Assembly (NCBI GenBank): GCA_029706075.1
Contig: JAINUG010000397.1
Coordinates: 371,001-435,000 of the forward strand
Source of the DNA: Aldrovandia affinis
Taxonomy: Eukaryota; Chordata; Actinopteri; Notacanthiformes; Halosauridae
Direction: 5' to 3'
DNA length: 64,000 bases
The notes under the pieces were generated by a model. That model was not told where the DNA came from. It saw only the letters and a list, made by a program, of their open reading frames with translations, and searched no databases. The position numbers and the translations under genes are program-made. This document shows positions 38,301-50,300 of this stretch, one piece after another; the first letter of the stretch is position 1; each line of letters begins with the position of its first letter.

Positions 38301-41300
38301 CCCCAGGGAGGGGGGAGGGAAGCCGACATGAGTTTGCTGCGTACAGGAGTGGCTCTGGAGTACCGGAGTAACGGTTGATGACTTGGCTAGTGCCATCTCG
38401 GAGGAGACGATACTTTGCCTTTGTCACTGCCAGTCACAGGGCTACGGCAGCAAACTCACAATACGAGGGGGGGATTGACATGAAAAACTAGAGGTGTGTA
38501 GTTGGTAATGTGTGTAATTGGCTACTAAATTGGGACAAAAAGGGATAAAATCTGAAACAAATCCTTTAAAAAAAAGAATAAATTAAATACCAAAGTCATC
38601 TCACTGTCACACTGATGTCTCTGCATCAACCATGTAACATCAGAAAGGGAGGGGACTTTGGGACATGCTTTCACATGTTTATATTTATCATTATTTAATG
38701 GCATTTTGCCTACCCAGAGCAGCCTCCACTGGTCCTAACTCTCATTCATGTTTATGCGTATGTTGTGTGTGTGTTCTCTCCAGGTGTGCATCGAGACGTA
38801 CGTGTGCAGCTGTCACCAGCGCAGCATTAACACGGCAGTGCGTGCCACACTCAGCCAGATGCTGGGAGACCTCACTCTGCAGCTACGACACAGACAGGAG
38901 AGCGCGGTGAGCCTATTACTGCCCCTCTGCTACAGCACCAGCCAATCACTGCCCCTCTGGTACAGCACCAGCCAATCACTGCCCCTCTGCTACAGCACCA
39001 GCCAATCACTGCCCCTCTGGTACAGCACCAGCCAATCACTGCCCCTCTGGTACAGCACCAGCCAATCACTGCCCCTCTGCTACAGCACCAGCCAATCACT
39101 GCCCCTCTGCTACAGCACTGGCCAATCACTGCCCCTCTGCTGCAGCACCAGCCAATCACTGCCCCTCTGCTACAGCACCAGCCAATTATTATAAGACAGC
39201 CAATCACTGCCCCTCTGGTAGCCAATATTCTTACAGCACCAGCCAATCACTGATTTACAGCAGATTTTTAAGACAGCTATTATAATAATCTTGCACTGAT
39301 TTGTAGACTTTTTATATTAAGTACAGCTGTGCTGTGATCAGCAGTAGCTGGATAGTTAAGATCAGCTGTGTCCTCAGTTTGAGAACCATTGGCAAAAAGA
39401 GTTAAATCCCAATTGAGGCTCTGTGTTTGGAGTATGTCAGCTGTATGTTATTAAGCATTTAGGTCAGTGAAGTATGAACAATGGCTTAATTATCAGAATG
39501 TCCGAAGGTGGTTGACTGATTACAGGCCTTCCACTGGTATTTCTTTACATGTGTTCTTTACGTGTTGATAATGGTAGTTAATGGCTGTTTGTCTCATTTG
39601 TACTTTAAATGTGTTTATATCATCAGTAAACAGTAAGACAGACATTTTTAATTCCTTAACTGTGAATTTAGGGAAGACAGGCGTTGTAAAGTACATCCTG
39701 TTTTTGGTTTCTGCAGGCCCTGGACGAAGAGGAAGGAACAATATCTATACTCCAGCGCAAAGGTATTTTATTATTCTGGTATGTGAGTCTGTCAGACACA
39801 TCTGGGATCTTCGTCATGTGAAAGCACCCCTCCAATTGGGGCTCTCCTTCATTGGAAAGCACCCCTCCAATCAGGGCTCTCCTTCAAAGCACCCTCCAAT
39901 CAGGGGCTTCATTCCTTCATTGAAAGCACCCCTCCAATGGAATTGAAAGCACCCCTCCAATCGGGCTCTCCTTCAGCTTCATTGGAAAGCACCCTCCAAT
40001 CGGGGCTCTCCTTCATTGGAAAGCACCCCTCCAATCAGGGCTCTCCTTCATTGGAAAGCACCCCTCCAATCAGGGCTCTCCTTCATTGGAAAGCACCCCT
40101 CCAATCAGGGCTCTCCTTCATTGGAAAGCACCCCTCCAATCGGGGCTCTCCTTCACGTGAAAGTACCCCTCCAATCGGGGCTCTCCTTCACGTGAAAGTA
40201 CCCCTCCAATCGGGGCTCTCCTTCATTGGAAAGCACCCCTCCAATCAGGGCTCTCCTTCATTGGAAAGCACCCCTCCAATCCGGGCTCTCCTTCATGTGA
40301 AAGCACCCCTCCAATCGGGGCTCTCCTTCATTGGAAAGCACCCCTCCAATCAGGGCTCTCCTTCATTGGAAAGCACCCCTCCAATCAGGGCTCTCCTTCA
40401 TTGGAAAGCACCCCTCCAATCGGGGCTCTCCTTCACGTGAACGTACCCCTCCAATCGGGGCTCTCCTTCACGTGAAAGCGCCCCTCCAATCAGGGCTCTC
40501 CTTCACGTGAAAGTACCCCTCCAATCAGGGCTCTCCTTCATTGAAAGTATCCCTCCATTGACAGTAATGGCTGTCTTTATGGAGCAATAAGTTCTTGGTG
40601 GGAAAGCATGCGAATCACTTCCTGGAAGGCCGGGTGATGTGTGCCCCGTCCCCATGCATTGTCCCTGTCAGTTAACCTCCGCCCCGGGAAAGAGGTGGAG
40701 GACAGGGAGGAGCTGGGGTGGGGGGATGAGGAGAGGGGAGGGGGTATTTGTCTAGCTTCTTTAATTACAGTAGTCGTTTTCCTCCACCCGCCGCTGGTCT
40801 CTGCCCGCCGCGAATGGCCACGCGATCCTCTCAGATGTCTCCCCCACCAGCGAGGCCCTGAGCGAGGACATCGTCATGGTGCTCACCGTCTTCTGTGAGA
40901 AGCTGGAGGGAGTGGCCAGGTGAGAGAACCAGTAGCTATGATTGGGTGATTCAGTTAATCTTAACCTCTATTAAAGAAATAAAAAAACAAGACAACTGTG
41001 TTTTAAGTGAGAGATAATGGTAAAAGGTGAAAACGACGGGGAATTCACACAAGCACCTCGGCCATTATCTTGACCTATACACTGACTAGTCTTCCAACAG
41101 ACAATGCTTTCATACATGCTACGGTACTGTAATTATGTTGGCCTACTTTAAACAATGTACTCACAACTGGGCAGGCTGCTGAGGAGTCAGTCAATCTGTC
41201 TCCTTAAACCAACAACCAAATAGATTGATTTCAGAGGAATCCTAATTCTTGAAAACAATTAGGTAGGTATTTAGTTGCTGTATGCATTTAAAATGGACAA

Positions 41301-44300
41301 TTATGTGTCCTGTTACTTTCTAGTAATGAATGCTCTGTAGCAACTAAATACTTACCTAATTGTTTTCTAGAGTCTTGCACTCCTCTGAAAATAATCTAAT
41401 TATAATACAAGCAAAAGCAGTAAAAGTCTTAAAGGGGAATGTTCCCAGATTTCTATAATTAGATAGATTTGTTTCCTCGGTCTCATTGCCTCTCCAGTAT
41501 TCAGAACCGCAAAGTAGCACCAAACACTGCTTACATAGTTCAGAGCAGGAAGTCCTGCCTGCTCCCATTTGTATGCATGGGCTATTCTCACTTCCCCTAT
41601 AGAATTGTTGCAATACAATGCATTAAAAATTCAATTGGCACCTTGATGGCTTATTATTTTCTGACACTTATCGGTTGTAAATCAGGAAATCTATACATTG
41701 TCCTGTGTCCCATTGTCCTGTGTCCCTTTAAGGACTAAAATCTGATCATCCAGAAGCTTAAAGTAAAATTATTTCACAGCTATCACACCACATCAAAATA
41801 GACTCCTCTGAAGCAGAGTTTAGGGCGTTAGACTCAACTTGACCAAGTCAGTTAAAAATGAAAGTCAGATTACTGTGACTGTTGGGGTTCTGAGTGAGCT
41901 CATGTTTTGCTTTATTAGGCTGGAGAATGTTCTGTAATCCCTGTCCATGTAGTATTTAGAATGAAACTGAGTCTGCTGGAAGGGAAACATAATCAAGATC
42001 ACAGATCCAAACCTCCCAGTTTCCTGACACCAGGGTGCTTGTTCTGAGCATTAGAACATCTCCTACACTGGAGATCACAGTACTAATATGAGCAATATCA
42101 TGATGTCATTTTGTGCTATGATGTATGATTAAAGGCCAATCCAAAGTAACATTTTCACACAATACAAGGTTCATAATACAATACAAGGTCTGTTTAGTGA
42201 GGAGAGAGTAGCCCTGTTTAGTGAGGAGAGAGTAGCCCTGTTTAGTGAGGAGAAAGTAGGCCTGTTTAGTGAGGAGAGAGCAGCCCTGTTTAGTGAGGAG
42301 AGAGTAGCCCTGTTTAGTGAGGAGAGAGCAGCCCTGTTTAGTGAGGAGAGAGTAGCCCTGTTTAGTGAGGAGAGAGCAGCCCTGTTTAGTGAGGAGAGAG
42401 TAGCCCTGTTTAGTGAGGAGAGAGTAGCCTGTTTAGTGAGGAGAGAGCAGCCCTGTTTAGTGAGGAGAGAGTAGCCTGTTTAGTGAGGAGAGAGTAGCCC
42501 TGTTTAGTGAGGAGAGAGTAGGCCTGTTTAGTGAGGAGAGAGTAGCCCTGTTTAGTGAGGAGAGAGTAGCCCTGTTTAGTGAGGAGAGAGTAGCCCTGTT
42601 TAGTAAGGAGAGAGCAGCCCTGTTTAGTGAGGAGAGAGCAGCCCTGTTTAGTGAGGAGAGAGTAGCCCTGTTTAGTGAGGAGAGAGTAGCCCTGTTTAGT
42701 GAGGAGAGAGTAGCCCTGTGTAGTGAGGAGAGAGCAGCCCTGTTTAGTGAGGAGAGAGTAGCCCTGTTTAGTGAGGAGAGAGTAGCCCTGTTCAGTGAGG
42801 AGAGAGTAGCCCTGTTTAGTGAGGAGAGAGTAGCCCTGTTTAGTGAGGAGAGAGTAGCCCTGTGTAGTGAGGAGAGAGCAGCCCTGTTTAGTGAGGAGAG
42901 AGTAGCCCTGTTTAGTGAGGAGAGAGTAGCCCTGTTCAGTGAGGAGAGAGTAGCCCTGTTTAGTGAGGAGAGAGTAGCCCTGTTTAGTGAGGAGAGAGTA
43001 GCCCTGTTTAGTGAGGAGAGAGTAGCCCTGTTTAGTGAGGAGAGAGTAGCCCTGTTTAGTGAGGAGAGAGTAGCCCTGTTTAGTGAGGAGAAAGTAGCCC
43101 TGTTTAGTGAGGAGAGAGTAGCCCTGTTCAGTGAGGAGAGAGTAGCCCTGTTTAGTGAGGAGAGAGTAGCCCTGTTTAGTGAGGAGAGAGTAGCCCTGTT
43201 CAGTGAGGAGAGAGTAGCCCTGTTCAGTGAGGAGAGAGTAGCCCTGTTTAGTGAGGAGAGAGTAGCCCTGTGTAGTGAGGAGAGAGTAGCCCTGTTCAGT
43301 GAGGAGAGAGTAGCCCTGTTTAGTGAGGAGAGAGTAGCCCTGTTTAGTGAGGAGAGAGTAGCCCTGTTCAGTGAGGAGAGAGTAGCCCTGTTCAGTGAGG
43401 AGAGAGTAGCCCTGTTTAGTGAGGAGAGAGTAGCCCTGTTTAGTGAGGAGAGAGTAGCCCTGTTCAGTGAGGAGAGAGTAGCCCTGTTCAGTGAGGAGAG
43501 AGTAGCCCTGTTTAGTGAGGAGAGAGTAGCCCCTGTGTAGTGAGGAGAGAGTAGCCCTGTTCAGTGAGGAGAGAGTAGCCCTGTTTAGTGAGGAGAGAGT
43601 AGCCCTGTTCAGTGAGGAGAGAGTAGCCCTGTTCAGTGAGGAGAGAGTAGGCTGATCTCTGTTTCCCCACAGTGAGAACCAGCTGCTCCAGCTACTCTAT
43701 CTGGAGTGCATCCTGTCCATGCTCAGCAGCTGCCCTCCCACAATGCACTTCAACAGAGGCTTCACCGATCTTATATGGTGAGCCCTGCCTCTGTTTTTTT
43801 CCATTCTTCTCTATCCACGAAAGTTTAAAATGTAGCAGTGCAGCTGGTCCAGCTATGGTGCCTCATCTGTAATTCAGCCACAGAGAGTATCTTTAATCAT
43901 TTCAAACCATCCTGACACTAAACCTGCCATTGTATGGACAATCATAAAGTCCTATAAAGCATAAGAAGTTTATTATAAAGCCCCCCTGCTCTGTCTCCAC
44001 CCCCTGCCCTGACTCCACCCCCCTGCTCTGTCTCCACCCCTGCCCTGTCTCCACCCCCTGCTCTGACTCCACCTCCCCCCCTGCCCTGTCTCCACCTCCC
44101 CCTGCTCTGACTCCACCCCCCTGCTCTGACTCCACCCCCTGCCCTGTCTCCACCTCCCCTGCCCTGACTCCACCCCCCTGCCCTGTCTCCACCTCCCCTG
44201 CTCTGTCTCCACCTCCTGCCCTGTGTCCTGGCAGGAAGCAGCTGTGCCCGTCGCTGGTCGTGATCATGGGTAACCCCATGAACGACAAAACCATCCCCTC

Positions 44301-47300
44301 TGCGTCAGCCCACGGGGCGGGGTGTTCCCAGGACGCGGCCCCCCCCTCGGCGGGCGTGTCAGACCAGGGCCGGGGCTCAGGCTGCTCCTCCAGCGCCCCC
44401 ACCCTGATCGCGCCGGTGGCCCGCACCATCTGCTACGTGGCCGCGGAGCTGGTGAGGCTGGTGGGCCGCGTGGAGTCCATGAAGCCCGTCCTGCAGTCGC
44501 TCTACCACCGCATCCTGCTGTATCCTCCCCCGCAGCATCGCGTGGAGCCCGTCAGAACCATGAAGGAGGTGAGGGCCCTGACCCCCTCGCAAACCACCGC
44601 TTCAGAACCGTACCATTGCAGTACTCTCGCTAGGACACAAAATAAAGGGAATATATTCAGTAAATATACTTTAAAAAAACATACTTTCTGATTTTCTCCC
44701 ATTTTCTCCCAATTTAGTAGCCAATTAGACTCGCTGTTTTTTTACGTCAATCTCCCCCTAGTAATGTGAGTTTGCTGCCGTAGTCCTGCGACCGGTAGTG
44801 ACGAAGGCGAAGTAATGTCTCCTCCGAGATGGTACTCACCAGGCCGTCGACTGCAACCCGGTACTACAGGGCCACTCTTATGCGCAGCAAACGTCCTGTC
44901 GGCTTCCCTCCCCCCTCCCTGGGGGCGGACAGCCAATCGCCGGCCCCTGGTGGCACTCCCGGCCAGAGCTAACACTGGCGGGACGGGAAATCAAACCCCG
45001 GTCTCAGTGGCCAGTGTCGAACGTTGTAACCCCTGGACCACGCGGGAGGCCCCAGTAAATATACTGTGGCGTCCCCAAGGGTTGGGCGACACTCACTGAC
45101 CGTTCAGAGGGCGTAGGCACGTGTAAAAACACTGAGGAGGCAGTAATATCAGCAGAAGTTATGATTTATTAAACAAACGAACACAAAACGCAGGGTGGGG
45201 TCTTTTGGGGAATACAAACACAAAGTCCACAAGGCTTGTCTCTTTGTCGTTGTCCGTTCCCAATCCGCAATCCAGGTCCAAGTTCCGTTTGTCCAGTCCG
45301 TAATCCAATTTCCAGTAATCCAATCCAACAAAAAACAATTCCCCAACACTCTTTCAAAAAACTCTCTCCAAAAATACTCTTTGTAAATCCTGGCTGGTCA
45401 ACCGACTTCCACAGGTATTTACTCACCAAATCCGCACAGCAACTCCTTTCACCACTCGTTCCGACTCCTCTCCCAGAACAATGGGCAACCGCCCTTTAAA
45501 TAGGCCTTTGAAATGGCTTTCAGCTGTTCTCTATCTCCATTACCTGACTTGGTTCAGGTGTTACTGTGGCATGCTGGGAAATGTAGTGAAAAATGGCTGC
45601 CATGTGTTGTAGGCCAGGCAGCCATTTCCTAGTGCAGCCCATCCGGCTGCCACACACCCTCCTCCTCAGCTCTGACCTCGGGAGGGCCGAGCGGCCTATG
45701 TCCAGCGGCCACCAGGAGGGTCCCCTCTCCAGGTCCACTCAGGAAGTGTCCCCCTGGGTCAAACGTCCAGAATCCCCAGTCTCCGGTTGCCTGAAAAAAT
45801 GTCTGGCAGACATTAATGAGGGACGCAAGTGGCTCACCTTTTCTGCCCCAAAATGGCCACCAGTGGGTACAGGCTCTGGGCTCCACGGACGGAGCGGTCA
45901 CCGCTCCGGTTCTGGTCTTCACCAGCCCCCATGGCTCCTCCGGTATCCGTTACGCCATTCCGAATCCAGTGTCCAGGCTTCAGCCTTTTCCTCCACCTCC
46001 CTTTTCCTTTCAGGGGGTCAGGTAGGGCAACTGGGGAAAACATTCTCTTCACCACACGGTTAATTCTCCCTTTTTCTTTCCTTGTCCTTCTGGCATCTCT
46101 GCTCCACCCAGGCTTCCCATGGTCACTCCGTCTACCCATCTGCCTGTTCCGTTTTCCTTTCCTCTTCAGTGGAGAACCTCTAATCTTCACTTTTCTTTTA
46201 CATTTTTCCAATTTTAGTGAGGGGGATGGACTCACCTTTTCAGGAGATGGTTGGGTGTTCAAACCGGCCTCGGCCATAATTATGAGGCCTTCCTCCATAC
46301 TATGGTCCCCCATAGCTCCTCCTGGCTCCCTGGAAGGTCCGGCAGGCTGAGTGGGACTGAGGACCATTGTCCCCACTCCACTGTCTGGTCATCATGTCCT
46401 CCCAGCTCCGCTGGCTGCGGGACCTCCACCTGCGTGCTAGCGTCTTGGGTGACAGGAACACACTGTACACAGTCCCGCTCTTCACTCACCCCTTTCAGGT
46501 GGGCCTGTAGGTCCAGCACAGCCTCGGCTTGGACCTTCAGTACTTCGCGAAAGGATTTCTCTGTGGCCCGCTGCTGGGCTTCCATCTCCGCCATCTTCCC
46601 CTGAAGCTGTGCGGTCTGCTCCAGCTGCAGCTTCTGGACCTGCTCCTGGTGCTCCAGCGCACTCTTCTCCGCCGTCTCCTTCGCCTCTTGGAGTCTGACC
46701 TCCCCCGTCTGCTGTAGGCTCTCCAGCTCCCGAGTGCGGGCCTTCTCGTCACGGAGCTGTGACCGGATCTCCTCCTCGGTGCGGTTCTTGTCCTCGTGCA
46801 GGCCGCGCAGCTCCTTCTCGTAGCGCGCCCCCACGCCCAGCACCTCCTTCTCGTGCTGCAGCCGCGCGTCGCTCAGCTCCTCCTTGTGCCGTGATTTCTC
46901 CTGCGCCACGTCCATGGCCAGCTCGTCCAGCATGGCCTTGCGCTTGTCCGCCGTCTTCCTGGTCTCCTCCAGCGCCTGCTGGAGTTTGTCCTTCTCCTGG
47001 CCCCGTTCAGTCAGCTGCTCCAGGAGCCGGCTGTTGGCGCGGTTCACCTCCTGCAGCTGGGAGCTGACGTCATCTCTCTGGGCCAGGAACTTCTCCTGCT
47101 CGGTCTGTAGCTCCTGGTTCTGGGCCTTTACCTGCTCCACGCTCTTCTCCAGCTGGGCCAGCTGCTCCCGCAGGGCGTTGGCCTCGACCTGGTGCGTATC
47201 CCTGCTCTCCTGCTCCACTCGGCACCGGAGTTGCTCCGCCTCGGACGCATGGTTCTCCGCTGCTTTCCTTAGCTCTGCCTCCTTCTGGGCGAGCCTGGTC

Positions 47301-50300
47301 TGGGCATCCCCCAAGGCCCGGGCATACTCATCTGCGGCCTGGTCCTGGGACTCCTGCCTGTCCAGAAAATGTCGCTGCTCATCCTCACGCATCTTTGTCA
47401 GGTTTCTCACCTGTTCTTTGAGCGCCCGGTTGTGGGACTCTACACGCCTCACTTCATCGCCCTGGGATGCCTTCTCCTTTTTCATCTCCCCAGACATGAT
47501 TCTCATCACTTCCAGGGAGTCCATGTGGTGCTCCTCTTGCAACTGCATCACGGCCAGCAGGTGGCGCTCCTCTGAGGTGCTCACCTCCAATTTTGCCTTG
47601 CACAGCTCAAGCTGGGCACTCTGCTTCAGCTCTTGGACCTCACGGAGGGTGACACGCCATCGGTCCTCCACCATGGCTGCCCGTCTCTTCAGTCTCTGCA
47701 TCTCTCCCATCGTGGAGTCTGTTGCACAAACCAAACAAAACCCCTGCTGCACTACCTCCTCTTGCCTATCTGGGCTGCCCTCTGCCCGCATCCTCCACCA
47801 TATGTGGCGTCCCCAAGGGTTGGGCGACACTCACTGACCGTTCAGAGGGCGTAGGCACGTGTAAAAACACTGAGGAGGCAGTAATATCAGCAGAAGTTAT
47901 GATTTATTAAACAAACGAACACAAAACGCAGGGTGGGGTCTTTTGGGGAATACAAACACAAAGTCCACAAGGCTTGTCTCTTTGTCGTTGTCCGTTCCCA
48001 ATCCGCAATCCAGGTCCAAGTTCCGTTTGTCCAGTCCGTAATCCAATTTCCAGTAATCCAATCCAACAAAAAACAAACAATTCCCCAACACTCTTTCAAA
48101 ACTCTCTCCAAAAATACTCTTTGTAAATCCTGGCTGGTCAACCGACTTCCACAGGTATTTACTCACCAAATCCGCACAGCAACTCCTTTCACCACTCGTT
48201 CCGACTCCTCTCCCAGAACAATGGGCAACCGCCCTTTAAATAGGCCTTTGAAATGGCTTTCAGCTGTTCTCTATCTCCATTACCTGACTTGGTTCAGGTG
48301 TTACTGTGGCATGCTGGGAAATGTAGTGAAAAATGGCTGCCATGTGTTGTAGGCCAGGCAGCCATTTCCTAGTGCAGCCCATCCGGCTGCCACAATACTT
48401 TTGTATATACTATGGTACTGAGACCTGGCTTGGTTGTCAATGTATAACCAAATCTGCCAGCCACCGTGTGCAAGAGACCAACGTGGCTAAGCATGTCTCC
48501 TCAACAGCTGCGGTCCTGTCTGCTGTCAGGGCCCAATTACTGCACCGACCAGCCGGAACCACTCTGTGGGACTGAGCAACGTTTGTGAGGTTTACCATAC
48601 TCCTGCTTTTCATTGCAGATTCTGGGCAGTCCAGAGCGCCTGTTCGACCTGGCCGGGCCGTGTGTCACCGAACCCGAGTCCAGGAAGCGTTCCTTCTCCA
48701 AGAGGAAATCCCATCTGGACCTGCTGAAACTGTGAGCGATCGCCAGTCGCAGCGTAAACTGCAGCCGTGTTACAAGAGAAGATATGCAATTCGTTTTTTT
48801 CCCCCCTCACACAGGTGCCCTGACATGAAGGATTCAATTATACCTACTGCCATTTTATGCTTCCGGTCTGGTAGAAATGTGTCGGTCCTCACGATCCATA
48901 CGAGTTGAGGTTGAGTTGAGGGCGGCAGTGTAGTATAATGGTTAGGGAACTGGACTTGTAACTCAGAAGTCTCTGGTTCAATTCCCAGGTAGAGCACTGC
49001 CATTGTACCCTTGAGCAAGGTACTTAACCTGAATTGCTTCAGTAAAAATATCCAGCTATATAAATAGATTGTATGTAAAGAAATGTAAACTGTGTAAGTC
49101 ACTCTGGATAAGAGCGTCTGCTAAATGCCTAAAATGTAAAAATGTAAATGTAGGCGAGGCGGTGCCTGAGCGTGTGCGCGTGTCTCTCTGTGCCGCAGAG
49201 TGATGGACGGGATGACGGAGGCCTGCGTGAAGGGCGGGATCGAGGCCTGCTTCTCGTCGGTGTCGTGCGTGTGCGCGCTGCTGGGCTCGCTGGACGAGCT
49301 GAGCCAGGGCCGCGGCCTGCAGCCGGAGCAGGCCCGCCTGCTGCTGCGCAGGCTGGACGAGCTGCGCGACGGGCCCGAGTCCGCGCGCGAGTCCATGGAG
49401 GTGAACGAGGCCGACTTCCGCTGGCAGCGCCGCATCCTCTCCTCCGAGCACGCCCCGTGGGACCCGAGCGCCGAGCGCAGCCCCGACATCAGCATCAGCG
49501 TCACCACGGACACGGGCCAGACCACGCTGGAGGGGGAGCTGGGCCAGACCACGCCGGAGGAGCAGGGGGAGGAGCCGCGCTTGGCCTCGCCCTCGTCCTG
49601 CGGCCCGGGAGCCGCGGCGGCCCCGCCCCCCGCGGGTAGAGGGGCGGGGCCGGAGGGCGGCGGCCAGCCTGACGTGGTGCAGCGCGGTCACGCCCTGGTG
49701 TACCCCGACATCACCAACTTCCTGTCGGTGGAGTCGCGGGCGCGATCCCACGGCTCGCGCTACAGCGAGAGCAACTTCAGCGTGGACGAGCAGGACCTGT
49801 CCCGCACCGAGTTCGACTCCTGCGACCAGTACTCCATGGCAGCGGAGAAGGACTCGGGCCGCTCGGACGTGTCGGACATGGGCTCGGACAACTGCTCGCT
49901 GGCGGACGAGGAGCAGACCCCCCGCGACTGCGCCGGGCAGCGCTCCCTGCGCACCGCCGCGCTGTCGCTCAAACTGCTGAAGAACCAGGAGGCGGACCAG
50001 CAGAGCGCGCGGCTGTTCGTCCAGGCGCTGGTCGGCCTCCTGCCCCGACTCCTGGGGCTCCCCAGCTGCACGGACGTGGACACCTCCCTCCAGACCTTCT
50101 CCTCCACCTTCTGCTCCGGCCTGCAGGCAGGTAAGGCCCCTTTAAACAAACTCCTCCACCTTCTGCTCTGGTCCGCAGGCAGGTAAGGCCCCTTTAAACA
50201 AACTCCTCCACCTTCTGCTCCAGCTTGCAGGCAGGTAAGGCCCCTTTAAACAAACTCCTCCACCTTCTGCTCCGGCCTGCACGCTGGTAAGATCCCTTTA

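Larger units (their letters stand above)
34613..38783 (+). other. arfgef3: arfgef3 intron 5
   Basis: 4.2 kb. It holds a long TG microsatellite (35119-35410), a composite fish repeat (36480-36842), an antisense core SINE (37299-37526) and a tRNA-Glu-like SINE (38202-38584). The rest shows no recognisable feature. Confidence 0.75.
40920..43672 (+). other. arfgef3: arfgef3 intron 8
   Basis: 2.75 kb. The first half is unique sequence with a 177-bp hairpin (41222-41398). The second half is a 24-bp array (42190-43650) that abuts exon 9. Confidence 0.85.
45065..48394 (-). mobile_element. Non-autonomous LTR retroelement with coiled-coil ORF (3330 bp)
   Basis: Two near-identical direct repeats (45065-45654, 590 bp; 47803-48394, 592 bp) start TGTGGC and end GCCACA. 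They differ mainly by two small indels, and 4-bp duplications ATAC flank the whole (45061-45064 and 48395-48398). Read on the minus strand: 5' LTR, TA spacer, primer-binding-site-like TGGTGGAGGATGCGGGCA, a long coiled-coil frame, a short basic frame, polypurine tract, 3' LTR. The interior is only 2148 bp and shows no protease, reverse transcriptase, RNase H or integrase motif. It is young and lies antisense to arfgef3 in intron 10. Confidence 0.92.

Noticed and set aside
39937..40440. 167-codon frame over the intron 7 array
   Set aside because: Repeat-driven; the 35-bp unit stays open in all frames because it lacks stops.
42190..43650. Regular 24-bp repeats that could suggest a CRISPR-like array
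   Set aside because: The repeats are directly tandem without unique spacers and lie in an intron of a vertebrate gene.
46884..47837. Plus-strand frame of 317 codons, serine-rich
   Set aside because: Shadow of the minus-strand coiled-coil ORF; no sensible protein features.
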